Below are positions 1-9,430 of a DNA stretch of 64,000 nt, in pieces; position 1 is the stretch's first letter; each line of letters starts with the position of its first letter. Both the position numbers and the translations under genes were made by a program. Source of the stretch: Eucommia ulmoides (lineage: Eukaryota; Streptophyta; Magnoliopsida; Garryales; Eucommiaceae). Below the pieces are notes generated by a model. It had not been told where the DNA came from and did not search any database. It saw only the letters and a program-made list of their open reading frames with translations. The stretch spans positions 13,872,402 to 13,936,401 of the forward strand of contig CM028334.1 in the NCBI GenBank assembly GCA_016647705.1, in the 5' to 3' direction.

Positions 1-281
1 TCACTATATTCTTCATCCATACGAGAACAAAGATATTGGTTGCCAAGAGTCGATTTTTATTCGAAAGACACCAACATTTGAATTGCAAAGGGCAAACTAA
101 ACACATTGAGATTGGCGCATGTGATTATATTTCCTTGGTGCAGCTTGCACCGGGGTATTTGTTGGGGTTGAGGGACCACAAGGGTTTCTGTCCATACTCC
201 ATAGTGGCTCATCAAGCTAACTTAAAATACAAATCACCTTGAGCTCTTTCAACCGGAAAGTAATATGTTTATTCAAAAATT

Positions 282-603
282 TTAGGAGATTCCAACTTAA
301 AACCATATGGTATTAAGTGGAGCAACTCTTTTCATGTATAGACTACTTTAGGAAGCGTTACAAATTAGATATGGGAATCTAACCTCACGTGCAACCTCGC
401 CTTGCACATTATGCGATCAAACAAACAGAAGAGAGAACTCTACCTTCAAATAATCGGGGACAAACAAACGAGGCTTCCTAAGCCTAACTCTAATACTATG
501 TTAGGAGGTTCCAACTTAAAATCATATAGTATTAAGTGGAGTAACTCTTTATATATATATACTACTTTAGGAAGTCTTACGAATTTGATGTGGGAATCTA
601 ACC
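282..603 (-). mobile_element. TRIM-like miniature LTR element A
   Basis: Two direct copies of a segment of about 103 bp lie at 282-384 and 501-603. Read on the minus strand each begins near GATTCCCAC and ends near GGAACCTCCTAA or its variant. The roughly 115 bp between them start, on the minus strand, with TAGTATTAGAG, a decayed form of the initiator-Met primer site TGGTATCAGAGC. LTR, primer site, very short interior, LTR is the plan of a TRIM, a miniature LTR retrotransposon without genes that depends on proteins made elsewhere. The same LTR type recurs at 3416-4481 and, more distantly, at 41769-42266. No clear target duplication is visible, so the outer edges are approximate. It is an old copy. 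Confidence 0.6.
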
Positions 604-621
604 GTAACTTTTTCTTGTATA

Positions 622-805
622 GGAAATGCCATCAGTGGGGAAAATACATAAGACCTCAACTTCAATGTTACGGTTAAACATAGAGTATCACTGTCAGTAT
701 TAACCAAAACATAGCTTTACCTTGCGTAGGAAATGCCATCAGTGGGGAAAATACATAAGACGGCAACTTCAACACTGTGGTTAAACATAGTGTATCACCG
801 TCAAC
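622..805. repeat. Direct repeat of about 75 bp, two copies
   Basis: Copies at about 622-695 and 727-803 share GGAAATGCCATCAGTGGGG, then AAAATACATAAGAC, then a stretch ending in GTTAAACATAG and a GTATCAC..GTCA tail. They are separated by about 30 bp. They could be subterminal repeats of a decayed DNA transposon, but no termini can be seen. No coding potential. Confidence 0.6.
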
Positions 806-2314
806 GTCGAAGCACAAAACTGAAAAACACAATTATAGACCAAGGGAAAAAATTCTGGAAGATTATCTCAGAACCTGTTTATTAACTGGTTTAATGGATA
901 TTTCCGTAATATCCTGATCCCAGTTCATAACGAGTTTAATGGAACAGATGCAGTAATTGAATAAAACATACAAAATCCCATGTAAGAGTACTGGAATCAA
1001 CAACCTTAGATGCCTTCAGCTTCAAAAAAGAGAATCCTAATTGCCCATTGATACATGTTATTTAGATGAAAAGTCGTTCTTTTCATAGCAGAGAAAAAAA
1101 TGAAACAGTAGCAACTGTCTTTCAAGATTTAAAAAAGGTAAGGCATGTCGGGAGGGAGGGGGGGCAGTTTGCCGGGCCTCCATTAGGGGGTAAAAACTGA
1201 AAAAATAACCAAAGTTTTTTGGGGGATCACATTCTAATCCTTTTTTATTATCCAGTCATATTAGACCTTATCTATTAATATCTCATTCCTTAAATAGCAG
1301 ATGGTTGATTTGCCAGAATAACTATGCCATAAAAGTAGGGATGGTTATCGAATTAAAACTAAGCCATTTTTTGTGTTCTTAAAATGAAGATGATTTTTTT
1401 TATATATAAGTTGCTTGATTTGAGTATAGATTTATGATCGTGGGATTTTTAGTTCCAAAACGATACCATAAACAAGTAGTATTCTTCGGTTAAAAAGTCC
1501 ATGTTGGATTCAACATGAAAAAAACACCATGTTGATTTCAACATGTACTAAATTATACAACAAAACATATACAAATGATGTCGTTTTGAAATTATGTTTA
1601 TGGAGAATAAAAATATGTTTTCAAAATCTTTGGATCACCAACACGATCATTATATCACAGACTATAGTTAGTTTTTTCATCTTAGAAATTTGCATTTACA
1701 ATCCCTAAAAATACCAAGTCATGAGTTGACTAATATTCTAATTTATCTTTCCATTTGTGTTCAAATCAGTGAAAATTCTAACAAAATAATGTTTAAATAT
1801 ATAAGAACAAGTACAACTCATAATTTAAAATGGAAATATTCTAATATATAGCAAATCCTAAATTTTTAAGGAGTATAAATGAAAACAATGATCTCAATCA
1901 CTTCTTAATGTGGAAAGATTTGGTCAAGCCGAAATTCCAGAATCATAGGGGGCAAAATGGTGACCGTAGATGGAACAAATTCAAAAGTGGATTGAAACAG
2001 TGAGATGAAAAATGCATGAAGGTTTAAATGGTCAATTGAATTAGTGATAGGATATTCCAGTAGTTTGTAGTTCAAAATAGGCTCATTTGATTATTTGCCC
2101 AAAAAAATGTGGGGAGGGAGGAGAATAAAGAGAAAATAACAAAACCATTTCAAAAAATTAAATCATTATATTCCTCATAATACAAGGAGGTTTTCAAGCA
2201 TGCCTATGCATTTTAAGTACCATCTTTAGCATAATCAATCAGGAGTCAGGGCTGTATTTGAATTTGGGGATATTTCAACAGTCAAGATTGATTTCGGAAA
2301 AAAAAAAAAAAGGA
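806..2314. other. Non-coding AT-rich stretch
   Basis: No frame with protein-like composition was found on either strand. The only local oddity is a G-rich patch near 1150-1165 (GGGAGGGAGGGGGGG), next to a short GC-richer segment. Confidence 0.5.
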
Positions 2315-2411
2315 ATTGGCCAAAGAGGAAAATAGTATTTAGTTTGTAACATACTGGATATGAATGGGCCAAGAGGAAAACAGTATTCAGTCTGTAACAC
2401 AATGGATGCAT
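2315..2411. repeat. Tandem duplication of about 48 bp
   Basis: Two adjacent copies at about 2315-2363 and 2364-2411 share GGCCAA.GAGGAAAA.AGTATT, then AGT.TGTAACA and TGGAT. They differ at several bases, so the duplication is not recent. A minus-strand open frame crosses it, but that frame only translates this repeat and a poly-A tract. Confidence 0.65.
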
Positions 2412-2480
2412 GCCCAATCTTTGGGTGTTAACTTTTTTCTTCTTTTCTCGGTAAATTTCCGTGACAACCCCTGTCATTAG

Positions 2481-3172
2481 AAAAACCTACAAGGACACCT
2501 CCAGGCATTTGGAATATATCACTAACACCCCCAATCATTGAGAAACCCAACCAAGACACCCCGAAACTCCGGCAAACAGGCATGTCCAATTTTAATTTGA
2601 CACTTTTTAAATTTTTATAGGTTATTGTTTATATGGATTGACAATTCTACCCTTTTCAAATAAATCATAAGATTTTTAACTAAATAATTAAAAAAACCTA
2701 TAATTGCCCAAAGTCAAAATAAATGCTTGAGTTACATACACGTACTTTTCTTGTTTTCATTTTAGTTTCTAAATCAAAGTCTTCTTTTCTTTTCTTTTTT
2801 TCTTCATATGGATGCGTAGTGGGGATACATATGAAGCAACGGATGAAATTATTTTTTATTTTTTGAAAAATGTATGCAATTTTTATATTTTCATGCAAAA
2901 ATAAACACAAAATTCTCGTGCAAATTTTATATTCTCTCACAATAATATTTTAGTGACAGCTACTAGGAGGGGTAATATTGTAACCTTAAATAAGAAAATA
3001 AGTTCTTAAGAGGGGTGGAACATTAATTCCCATTATTGAAGATTTTTAATCGACTTTTAATAACATATTAATAAGGTCGAATAAGTAATTTTACGTTTAA
3101 CTCCGCCGGCAAGAGGTGTCAGTGATATATTCGAAATAATGTGTATCCTTGTATGTTTTCCAAATGTCGGGT
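2481..3172. mobile_element. MITE-like element with imperfect inverted ends
   Basis: The segment at 2481-2529 (CTACAAGGACACCTCC... GGAATATATCACTAACACC) is matched in inverted orientation at 3113-3172 (GAGGTGTCAGTGATATATTCGAAATAA... CCTTGTATG). The 580 bp between are AT-rich and without a gene. The arrangement fits a non-autonomous DNA transposon. No target duplication could be fixed, so superfamily and exact ends are open. Confidence 0.45.
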
Positions 3173-3415
3173 TATTATTGAAATGTATTCAATTCCTTTC
3201 ATTGAACACGACTCTCTCTCGCTCTCAATGTGAACACGTGATTACATGAGGTTAAGACCTTGTTTAACTTTTTCTTTTGTTTCTTATGATGTTTTTCTTT
3301 TCCTTTTTTTAATAATATTCTTCGTTTTTTGTTATTTCTAAATCAAATAATGAAACTTACTAAAATAAGTGTTTTTATTTATATTGAGTGGGACAAATTG
3401 AATTTTTTTTAAAAA

Positions 3416-4481
3416 CGTTGAATCCCACGTTAGTGTTGTGAGGCTTCTCAAACTAGTTTACATATAAAAAGAGCTACTCCACTTAGCTTCAAACCTCCTA
3501 ACGTGATATCAGACCTGGGATTAGGAAGTTCCAAATCCGTTTGTTCGTCCCTAAGTTGTTTAGCTTCTCTCTTTCTGATGTATGTTTGGCTTCTCTCTTA
3601 TGTCTTTTACAGGGATGCCACAAAAAACCGAACCGATAAGTAACCGCGAGAAACCGAACTGAATGGTTCGGTTTTAAAACCGACTAAATGGTTTGGTTGC
3701 GACTTTGATTTTGAAATTAGCAACTGAAGCGGTTTTGGTTTTTGTTTTGGGATAGAAACCGCGAAACCGAACCATGAAACCGCAAAACCGATATTTTAGA
3801 TATATTTTCATTACATACATACTCTTATTTTTTATATATATTTACAGTTTAACCCTAATATATGTATATTTTTTTTATTTATTTACACTTTCATCCCTCT
3901 TATATATGTGTGTGTAAAAGGACTTGGGGTTTCATTTCTGATTAGTGATTTCACAGCCATTCTCCCAGTCTTTTAAATATGGTTATTGGTTAGAAACTTT
4001 AATTATTATTATTTTGTGGTTTGATTTTGTTTTTTAGAATTTATAATTTATATTTTAATTATATTTTTGTTTATATATAAAAAATAATGGTCCGCGGTTT
4101 TGGTTTTATTTTTGGTTTTTATAAAATTGAAAAATCTTAAATAGTTTCACAGTTTCGGTTTTGGTTTTGTATAAATTTAAATGATTTGGTTTTAAAACCG
4201 TTTAAAAAAAAAAACGGGGATTTTGGTTACGGTTTTGGTATGATATATTTCTAATGGTTTTGGTTTTGGTTTTGGTTTTATATGAAACCAGATCGAAACC
4301 GAACCAATGACATCCCTAGTCTTCTGATGTTTGTTAATCGCACCACATGCAAACTAGGATTACACATGAGGATAGGTGTTGAATTCCACATCGGCTTTCT
4401 GACGCGTCTCAAACTAGTCTATACTCTATATTTGAAAGGAGTTACTCCGCCTATTACCGTATGGTTTTAGGTTAGAATTTC
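3416..4481 (+). mobile_element. TRIM-like miniature LTR element B, split by a MITE
   Basis: A 5' repeat at about 3416-3503 starts GTTGAATCCCAC and runs through TAAAAAGAGCTACTCCACTT to CCTCCTAACG. It is followed directly by TGATATCAGACC, close to the initiator-Met primer site. A second copy starts TGTTGAATTCCACATCGG at 4377, after a short purine-rich tract (ACATGAGGATAGG), and ends near 4481. The interior holds a 0.7 kb hAT MITE at 3610-4318; without it the element is about 350 bp. It is the same type as element A. Old, non-coding copy. Confidence 0.6.
3610..4318. mobile_element. hAT-type MITE with (GGTTTT) subterminal repeats
   Basis: The ends are CAGGGATGCCA on the left and TGACATCCCTA on the right, which are inverted copies apart from a few bases. 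Flanking octamers GTCTTTTA (3602-3609) and GTCTTCTG (4319-4326) match at six of eight positions, as an aged 8-bp hAT target duplication would. Inside, CGGTTT, AACCGAAACC and GGTTTTGGTTTTGG motifs are repeated near both ends, the middle is AT-rich, and there is no transposase. Such elements are moved by a hAT transposase made elsewhere. It lies inside TRIM-like element B and is therefore younger than it. Confidence 0.75.
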
Positions 4482-4639
4482 TTGACAATAATATTTACAT
4501 GGATGTTTAAAATATAAATTTTTTTATACCTTGCTTTGAATTTATTTTTTACCCATGATATATGATTAAATTTGCCCGGGTGATTGCATCAATGCCTCGT
4601 GTGGAGTTCTATTATTATGTTTAGATGCATGTTATTCAT

Positions 4640-5256
4640 GTTAGGAATTGTTGGGAGTTCACTTGTTACACCACTACACAAGTTCAAGCTCAAATCCTGA
4701 TCCAGAATCTATAGTTGTTAGGTCATGGGCCCAATCTTGTATATTAGTATAATTCAATTTTACTCATTTTCTGATGTGGGCTAGCAACTCACCCTTGATT
4801 CCCACCAATCTCCTCCTTCAAGGTGCAATAATGGTGCCTGGGGAGATACTCCCCCTTGATTGCAAATCCATGCTTCTCTCGAATTTTCTGCCAAACCCCC
4901 GCTTAATGCTCAACAAGTGACCTAATCCAACTCTCACTAGCCCCCGTGGTTTTACGTTGGCTCAATCCTGCGAGGTACTTCAGCTTAGAGCCACCGCAAA
5001 CAAACAACAGGGTTCCTACTACACCACGAGATTTTAGCAAAATTCACCAAGACATTGAACCATCAACTCTGGTACCAATTTTTAGGGATTGCCAGGAGTC
5101 CACAACTTGCACCAACACACAAGTTCCAGCCGAAATCCTGACCGTAAAGCTATACCCATTAGGTTTTGAGCCCAATCTCATATATTAGTGCAACTCAATT
5201 TTGCTCACCTTCCCATGTGAGATAGCAACTCACACTTGATTCCCAAAAATTCATCA
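4640..5256 (-). mobile_element. TRIM-like element D (second family)
   Basis: Two direct repeats of about 170 bp lie at 4640-4806 and 5078-5256, sharing CAAGTTC.AGC..AAATCCTGA, GGGCCCAATCT.ATATATTAGT and AGCAACTCAC.CTTGATTCCC. On the minus strand the right copy is followed at once by TTGGTACCAGAGTTG, which resembles the initiator-Met primer site. A purine-rich AAGGAGGAGATTGG precedes the left copy on that strand, as a polypurine tract should. The interior is about 270 bp and non-coding. Its LTR differs from those of elements A and B. Outer edges are approximate. Confidence 0.6.
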
Positions 5257-5926
5257 GTTGTTTGCAAGAACTTTTACGTCTCAAGGGTTACACCATGTGC
5301 CATAAGGCAACAATTTAACATAAATTACATAAAATTATGTGATACTGTTTTTTTCCTCATCCATTAGAAAGTCACACTAAAATCTATTTATGGTGTTAAT
5401 TTGTTGTCATATGCTTAAGATCACCAGGGGTTCTGAAAATTCTTTTGCAAAACTAGGAGGATCTAATGCGATAATCTTTCAAGATTGAGCCAACAGATAC
5501 TACATTCACGTATGAAGGAAAAAAAACTATATATTACTGTGCCGCACTGATGATCATACACATGCATATAGGGAAAAGAGAGAGTGACTTTGACCGGGCC
5601 AAATAAGGAATTTTAGTTTGTCACGCGGCTGACCAGAGTGTTTCGCATGAAACTTAAAAAGAAATTCCGTTTTGTATTGAAGATGGAGACATGAAACGGC
5701 TTCTTAATTATAGGGGAAGATCTGGAAAATTAGGTGTGGACAGATGTAAACGTTTTCCACGTCTAAAAGGTTGCAAGAGTTTGGGCCTGGAACCCACTAA
5801 AAGTCTAAGACCTTTGTGCAGCCTACATTCATATAAACTAATAAGTGATTAAGACTCCTTTCTATGTTTCAGTGTTTAAAGAGTCTTTTTAATATATTTA
5901 TAAAAATATATATATTTGCAAGAATA
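5257..5926. other. Non-coding spacer left of the Copia element
   Basis: AT-rich sequence without a convincing frame on either strand. It forms the left flank of the Copia element that starts at 5927; the last bases GAATA resemble the AAATA just after the right LTR. Confidence 0.5.
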
Positions 5927-6096
5927 TGTTGGAATATTCGAAATATTATTATTTGTATATAGGAAAAGTCAAATATGTAGATTGGAAATGTATTATTAGC
6001 CATTAGTTAGTTTCATTATTTTATTCTTAATTTCTCATATATATAGTCCCATTTGTACAATTAGAAAAATAATACAATCAATTACTCAATTCAATT
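5927..6096 (+). repeat. 5' LTR of Copia element B
   Basis: Starts TGTTGGAATATTCG and ends CAATTCAATT, directly before the primer site. It matches the 3' LTR at 15762-15935 almost end to end. It is short for Copia, at 170 bp. The stretch CTCATATATATAGTCCC holds a plausible TATA box. Confidence 0.85.
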
Positions 6097-6110
6097 TGGT
6101 ATCAGAGTTA
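6097..6110 (+). promoter_or_regulatory. Primer binding site, initiator-Met tRNA type
   Basis: TGGTATCAGAGTTA directly follows the 5' LTR and matches the usual plant Copia site complementary to the 3' end of initiator tRNA-Met, where reverse transcription begins. Confidence 0.85.
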
Positions 6111-6624
6111 AACTAAACCCTAGCTCCAGCCCCCCTCTTTTTCCCTTACAGCCGGAGATTCATCGCGCCTCCTTTCAGCTGACGAACACTCGCCTACCCT
6201 ACAACCAATGACGAAGCCTCGTTGGTCCCTTACGACCGCCGAAAACACTCGCCAGAACCCTTACAGCCAACGATGACTTCGCCGCGGCCTCCTTACAGCC
6301 GACGAAGCTTCACCGGGCTCTTACAACTGACGACGAGCCCTTTACAGCCGATGACGAACGTCAACGGCCTTCTTACCGTTGTCGACAAACAACGCCAGCC
6401 ACCACAGCCGCCGAAATCGAAGCTTCGCCAGCCACCACAGCTGACGACGAGCCCCTTACCGCCGACGACGAACGTCGACGGCCTTCTCACAGCAGACGAA
6501 ATCGATCGATCGCAGTGAAGCCGACGAAATCGATCGCAGTCAGGCCTTCGTCTCGCGAACTTAATTCGTTGAAGGTCAACCCGATGATTCTCAGCCTCTA
6601 ACGATTTTTCCCCTTGCCTTTACC

Positions 6625-7604
6625 ATGTCTGACGTTACCTCGGAATCCACCCTAAGGTCCAGCCAACTCACCGAACCAGAAAACCTCCCTTTCGAATCTC
6701 ACTCCATCCAGATCACCTTTGTTCGACTGAATGGAACCAATTTCTTGCGTTAGTCTCAATCGGTGCAACTATATATCCGTGGAAGAGGACAAATGGGATA
6801 TCTAACCGGTGATGCAAAAGAACCTGCCATCACAAATCAGCTGCATGCAACTTGGGATGCTGAAAACTCCATGGTTATGATGTGGCTCGTGAACTTTATG
6901 GATGAAGAAATCAGCTCCAACTATATGTGCTACCCTACGGCGAAGGAACTTTGAGACAATGTCAATCAGATGTATTCTGACCTGGGAAACCAATCTCAAA
7001 AGTATGAGTTGACTCTAAAACTCCGTGATATTCGTCAAGGCAAAGATAGTATCACCAAGTATTTCAATTCATTGAAGAGAATATGGCAGGATCAGGATAT
7101 GTTCAATGATCATGAATGGCATTCGACCGAGGATTATAACTACTATAAGAAGTTGGTGGATGATGATCATGTTTTTAAGTTCCTTGCAGAACTGAAACCG
7201 AAACTTGATGAAATTAGGGGACGAAGCATTGGTCGTTAGCCTCTTCCCTCAATTGGTGAAGTTTTCTTGGAGGTTCGAACGGGGGAGACCCATGGAAAGT
7301 TATGCTCAACAAGCTGCAGATTACTGGTCCTGCAGCTACTAAAATTGACCTGTCTGCTTTGGCTGCCGATGATGCTAACTCCAGCAGGTTCCAGAGTCGG
7401 GCAAAGGAACGCCCTCATATATGGTGCAACTACTGCAACAAGCCCCGTCATACACGGGAAACATGCTGGAAAATCCATGGGAAACCAACCAATTTGAAGA
7501 GCAACAAGTCAGGAGAAAAATCTAAACGACACTATCCTTCCGCGCATGAAGCTGCGACCACTCCATCACTCCATTCAACAAAGAGCAGATTGATCAACTT
7601 CTGA
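6625..7604 (+). pseudogene. gag region of Copia element B (fossil)
   Basis: Begins at an ATG reading MSDVTSESTL and covers a Copia gag core with phrases such as LNGTNFL, YIRGRGQMGYLTGD, ATWDAENSMVMMWL and FKFLAELKPKLDEIRG. It ends in a CCHC zinc knuckle (CNYCNKPRHTRETC) with WKIHGKP after it. In an active element this protein forms the particle that packages the RNA. The frame is broken. Confidence 0.8.
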
Positions 7605-7609
7605 AACTG

Positions 7610-8399
7610 TTGACTGTCAATCCATCATTCGGTACTCCTAATGTTTTCTTAGCTCAAACAGATAGCAACTCTAGAGCCTTTTCTTGTTCCTTAAACTCAG
7701 CGCCTTGGATTATCGATTCAGGTACTTATGACCATATAACAAGTTTTTATCACATTTCCAATACCTATTCACCGTGTTCTGGTAACGAAAGAATTAGGAT
7801 TGCAGACAGTAGTTTCTCACCCATTGCAGGAAAAATGCCAAATAAAAATCTTATAGATAGCATTAACTTAAAAACGGTCCTTCACGTTCCCAAACTTACT
7901 TGTAACCTCTTATCTGTAAGTAAACTATTGCGAGATTCTAACTGTCATGCCATGTTTTCTGAATCTCAATGTTTATTTCAGGACCAGAGCTCGGGGAAGA
8001 CGATTGGTAGTGCTAAACTAGTGGATGGCCTTTATTACTTCGACGATAACTTCTTAAGGAATAAAACAACTCACGGCCCCAATGATATGTCTATTCGTGA
8101 TAAAATCATACTTTGGCACCTTAGACTAGGACATCCAAGTTTTCAATATCTTAAACATCTGTTTCCGACTTTATTTAAGAATGTGGATTGTTCTTCTTTT
8201 CATTGTGAAAGTTGTTTGCTTGCAAAAAATCAGTGTACTTCTTATATTTCAAAACCATATCGTGCATCAAAACCTTTCTATTTAATTCACAGCGATGTAT
8301 GGGGCCCCTCAAAAATCACAACACTATCCAGAAAAAGATGGCTTGTAACATTTATTGATGATCACCAAGATATGGTTTGTAACATTTATTGATGATCAC
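7610..8399 (+). pseudogene. Protease and integrase N-terminal region of Copia element B (fossil)
   Basis: An open stretch of about 260 codons. It holds the aspartic protease signature WIIDSGTYDHIT, the pre-integrase segment WHLRLGHPS, the zinc-binding integrase segment HCESCLLAKNQ, and the start of the integrase core, LIHSDVWGPS. The stretch stops at FIDDH because the hAT element is inserted there. The integrase core resumes to the right of the hAT at about 13161, where it is heavily decayed down to about 13570. Confidence 0.85.
8339..8399 (+). repeat. 34-bp tandem duplication at the hAT insertion border
   Basis: TGGCTTGTAACATTTATTGA at 8339 is repeated from 8373 with one change (TGGTTTGTAAC...). 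The second copy ends where the hAT starts. The first copy carries CAAG straight after GATGATCAC, the same four bases that begin the hAT terminus at 8400. See the findings. Confidence 0.8.
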
Positions 8400-8417
8400 C
8401 AAGGTTTTAAATATCGG
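8392..8417 (+). repeat. Left target duplication and terminal inverted repeat of hAT element 1
   Basis: ATGATCAC (8392-8399) is the 8-bp target duplication, repeated exactly at 13153-13160. CAAGGTTTTAAATATCGG (8400-8417) is the left terminus and pairs with the right terminus ..GCGATTTAAAACCTTG. Confidence 0.95.
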
Positions 8418-8915
8418 CCGTTACGTACCGTAACAGCCGATTCGTACCGGAAAATGGGTAGGCCGATACCGATACACGGCCGATTCCGGCATCTAGGGCT
8501 GAATCGCACCGTATCGGGCCGATATGGGCCGTTAACGGCCTTTAAGGCCGTTACGGAGACCGTAACGGCCGTTACAGTCTGTAAAGAACAAGATTCTTCA
8601 CCGACCGACCGACCGACTCGCTGATTTTGCGCACACTTTTCAGATTTCTTCAACGTTCAAAGATTCTTCATATAATTGAGCAAGGAGGAGAAAAAACTAG
8701 TAGAAGATAACCTAACACTTACCGATTAGACCGTATCCATCCAAAGAGCTCATCAAACGTTGAGGATTTCGTCGCGGTTCGCCAATCCCTAACAGAAACA
8801 GCTCAACGCCGCCGAACGTAGCTCTCGCGTCGCCGGCGACGTCTCCTCTCCTTCGCGTTGCAGCTCGTCGCCGTCGCCGTCTCGCCTCCGCTCCGGTCTC
8901 GCCTCCGCTCTGTTT

Positions 8916-8916
<1 letters not shown>

Positions 8917-8944
<28 letters not shown>
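8917..8944 (+). repeat. (TC)n microsatellite in the hAT 1 leader
   Basis: Uninterrupted TC dinucleotides lie in a C/T-rich segment upstream of the transposase. CT-rich tracts are common in plant 5' leaders. Frames reading Ser/Leu or Glu/Arg repeats across it are artefacts. Confidence 0.9.
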
Positions 8945-8948
<4 letters not shown>

Positions 8949-9111
8949 CGGGTGTTATGCCTACTGATTTGGGCTGTTTGGATTTGGGTGTGTTTGGCTC
9001 TTTGGCTGAACTTGTTTCCAATTTAGAAATAATTGCAATCAATTTAGTCCTAAAATTATTTATAAATTACAATTTAGAAATAATTAAGGGGTTTAAAAAT
9101 AATTTTTGTTT

Positions 9112-9260
9112 ACAATTTAGTCCTAAAATTGTTAATTAACTTGTTTACAATTACAATTTAGTCCTAAAATTGTTAATTAACTTGTTTACAATTACAATTT
9201 AGTCCTAAAATTGTTAATTAGCTTTTTTACAATTACAATTTAGTCCTAAAATTTTTTAAC
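9112..9260 (+). repeat. 41-bp tandem repeat, about 3.6 copies, in hAT element 1
   Basis: Copies start at 9112, 9153, 9194 and 9235. The unit begins ACAATTTAGTCCTAAAATTG and ends TTAATTAACTTGTTTACAATT; the last copy is partial. Regular spacing of exactly 41 bp and few differences indicate recent expansion. A weaker related segment precedes it from about 9015. Confidence 0.9.
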
Positions 9261-9310
9261 TTATATTTTTGTAGCAATTTTTTTTTTTTTGTCATTATTA
9301 TTTATCACAT

Positions 9311-9334
9311 TATATATATATATATATATATATA
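9311..9334. repeat. (TA)n microsatellite
   Basis: About a dozen TA dinucleotides between the 41-bp repeat and the transposase gene. Confidence 0.85.
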
Positions 9335-9430
9335 ATGGTTAATGTAGTCTTAATTAGCTTCAATTATAATGTTAGTAAATAGTATGAATTAAATTTGTGT
9401 ATGTAAATTGCAGAAAATTAAAATTTAACA

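Noticed and set aside
36-242. Frame with KGQTKHIEI, recalling the Copia RNase H end
   Set aside because: Only about nine residues resemble TKHIE-type Copia sequence and nothing upstream or downstream supports it.
4946-5188. 80-codon plus-strand frame
   Set aside because: It crosses the interior and LTR of TRIM-like element D and has no protein-like features.
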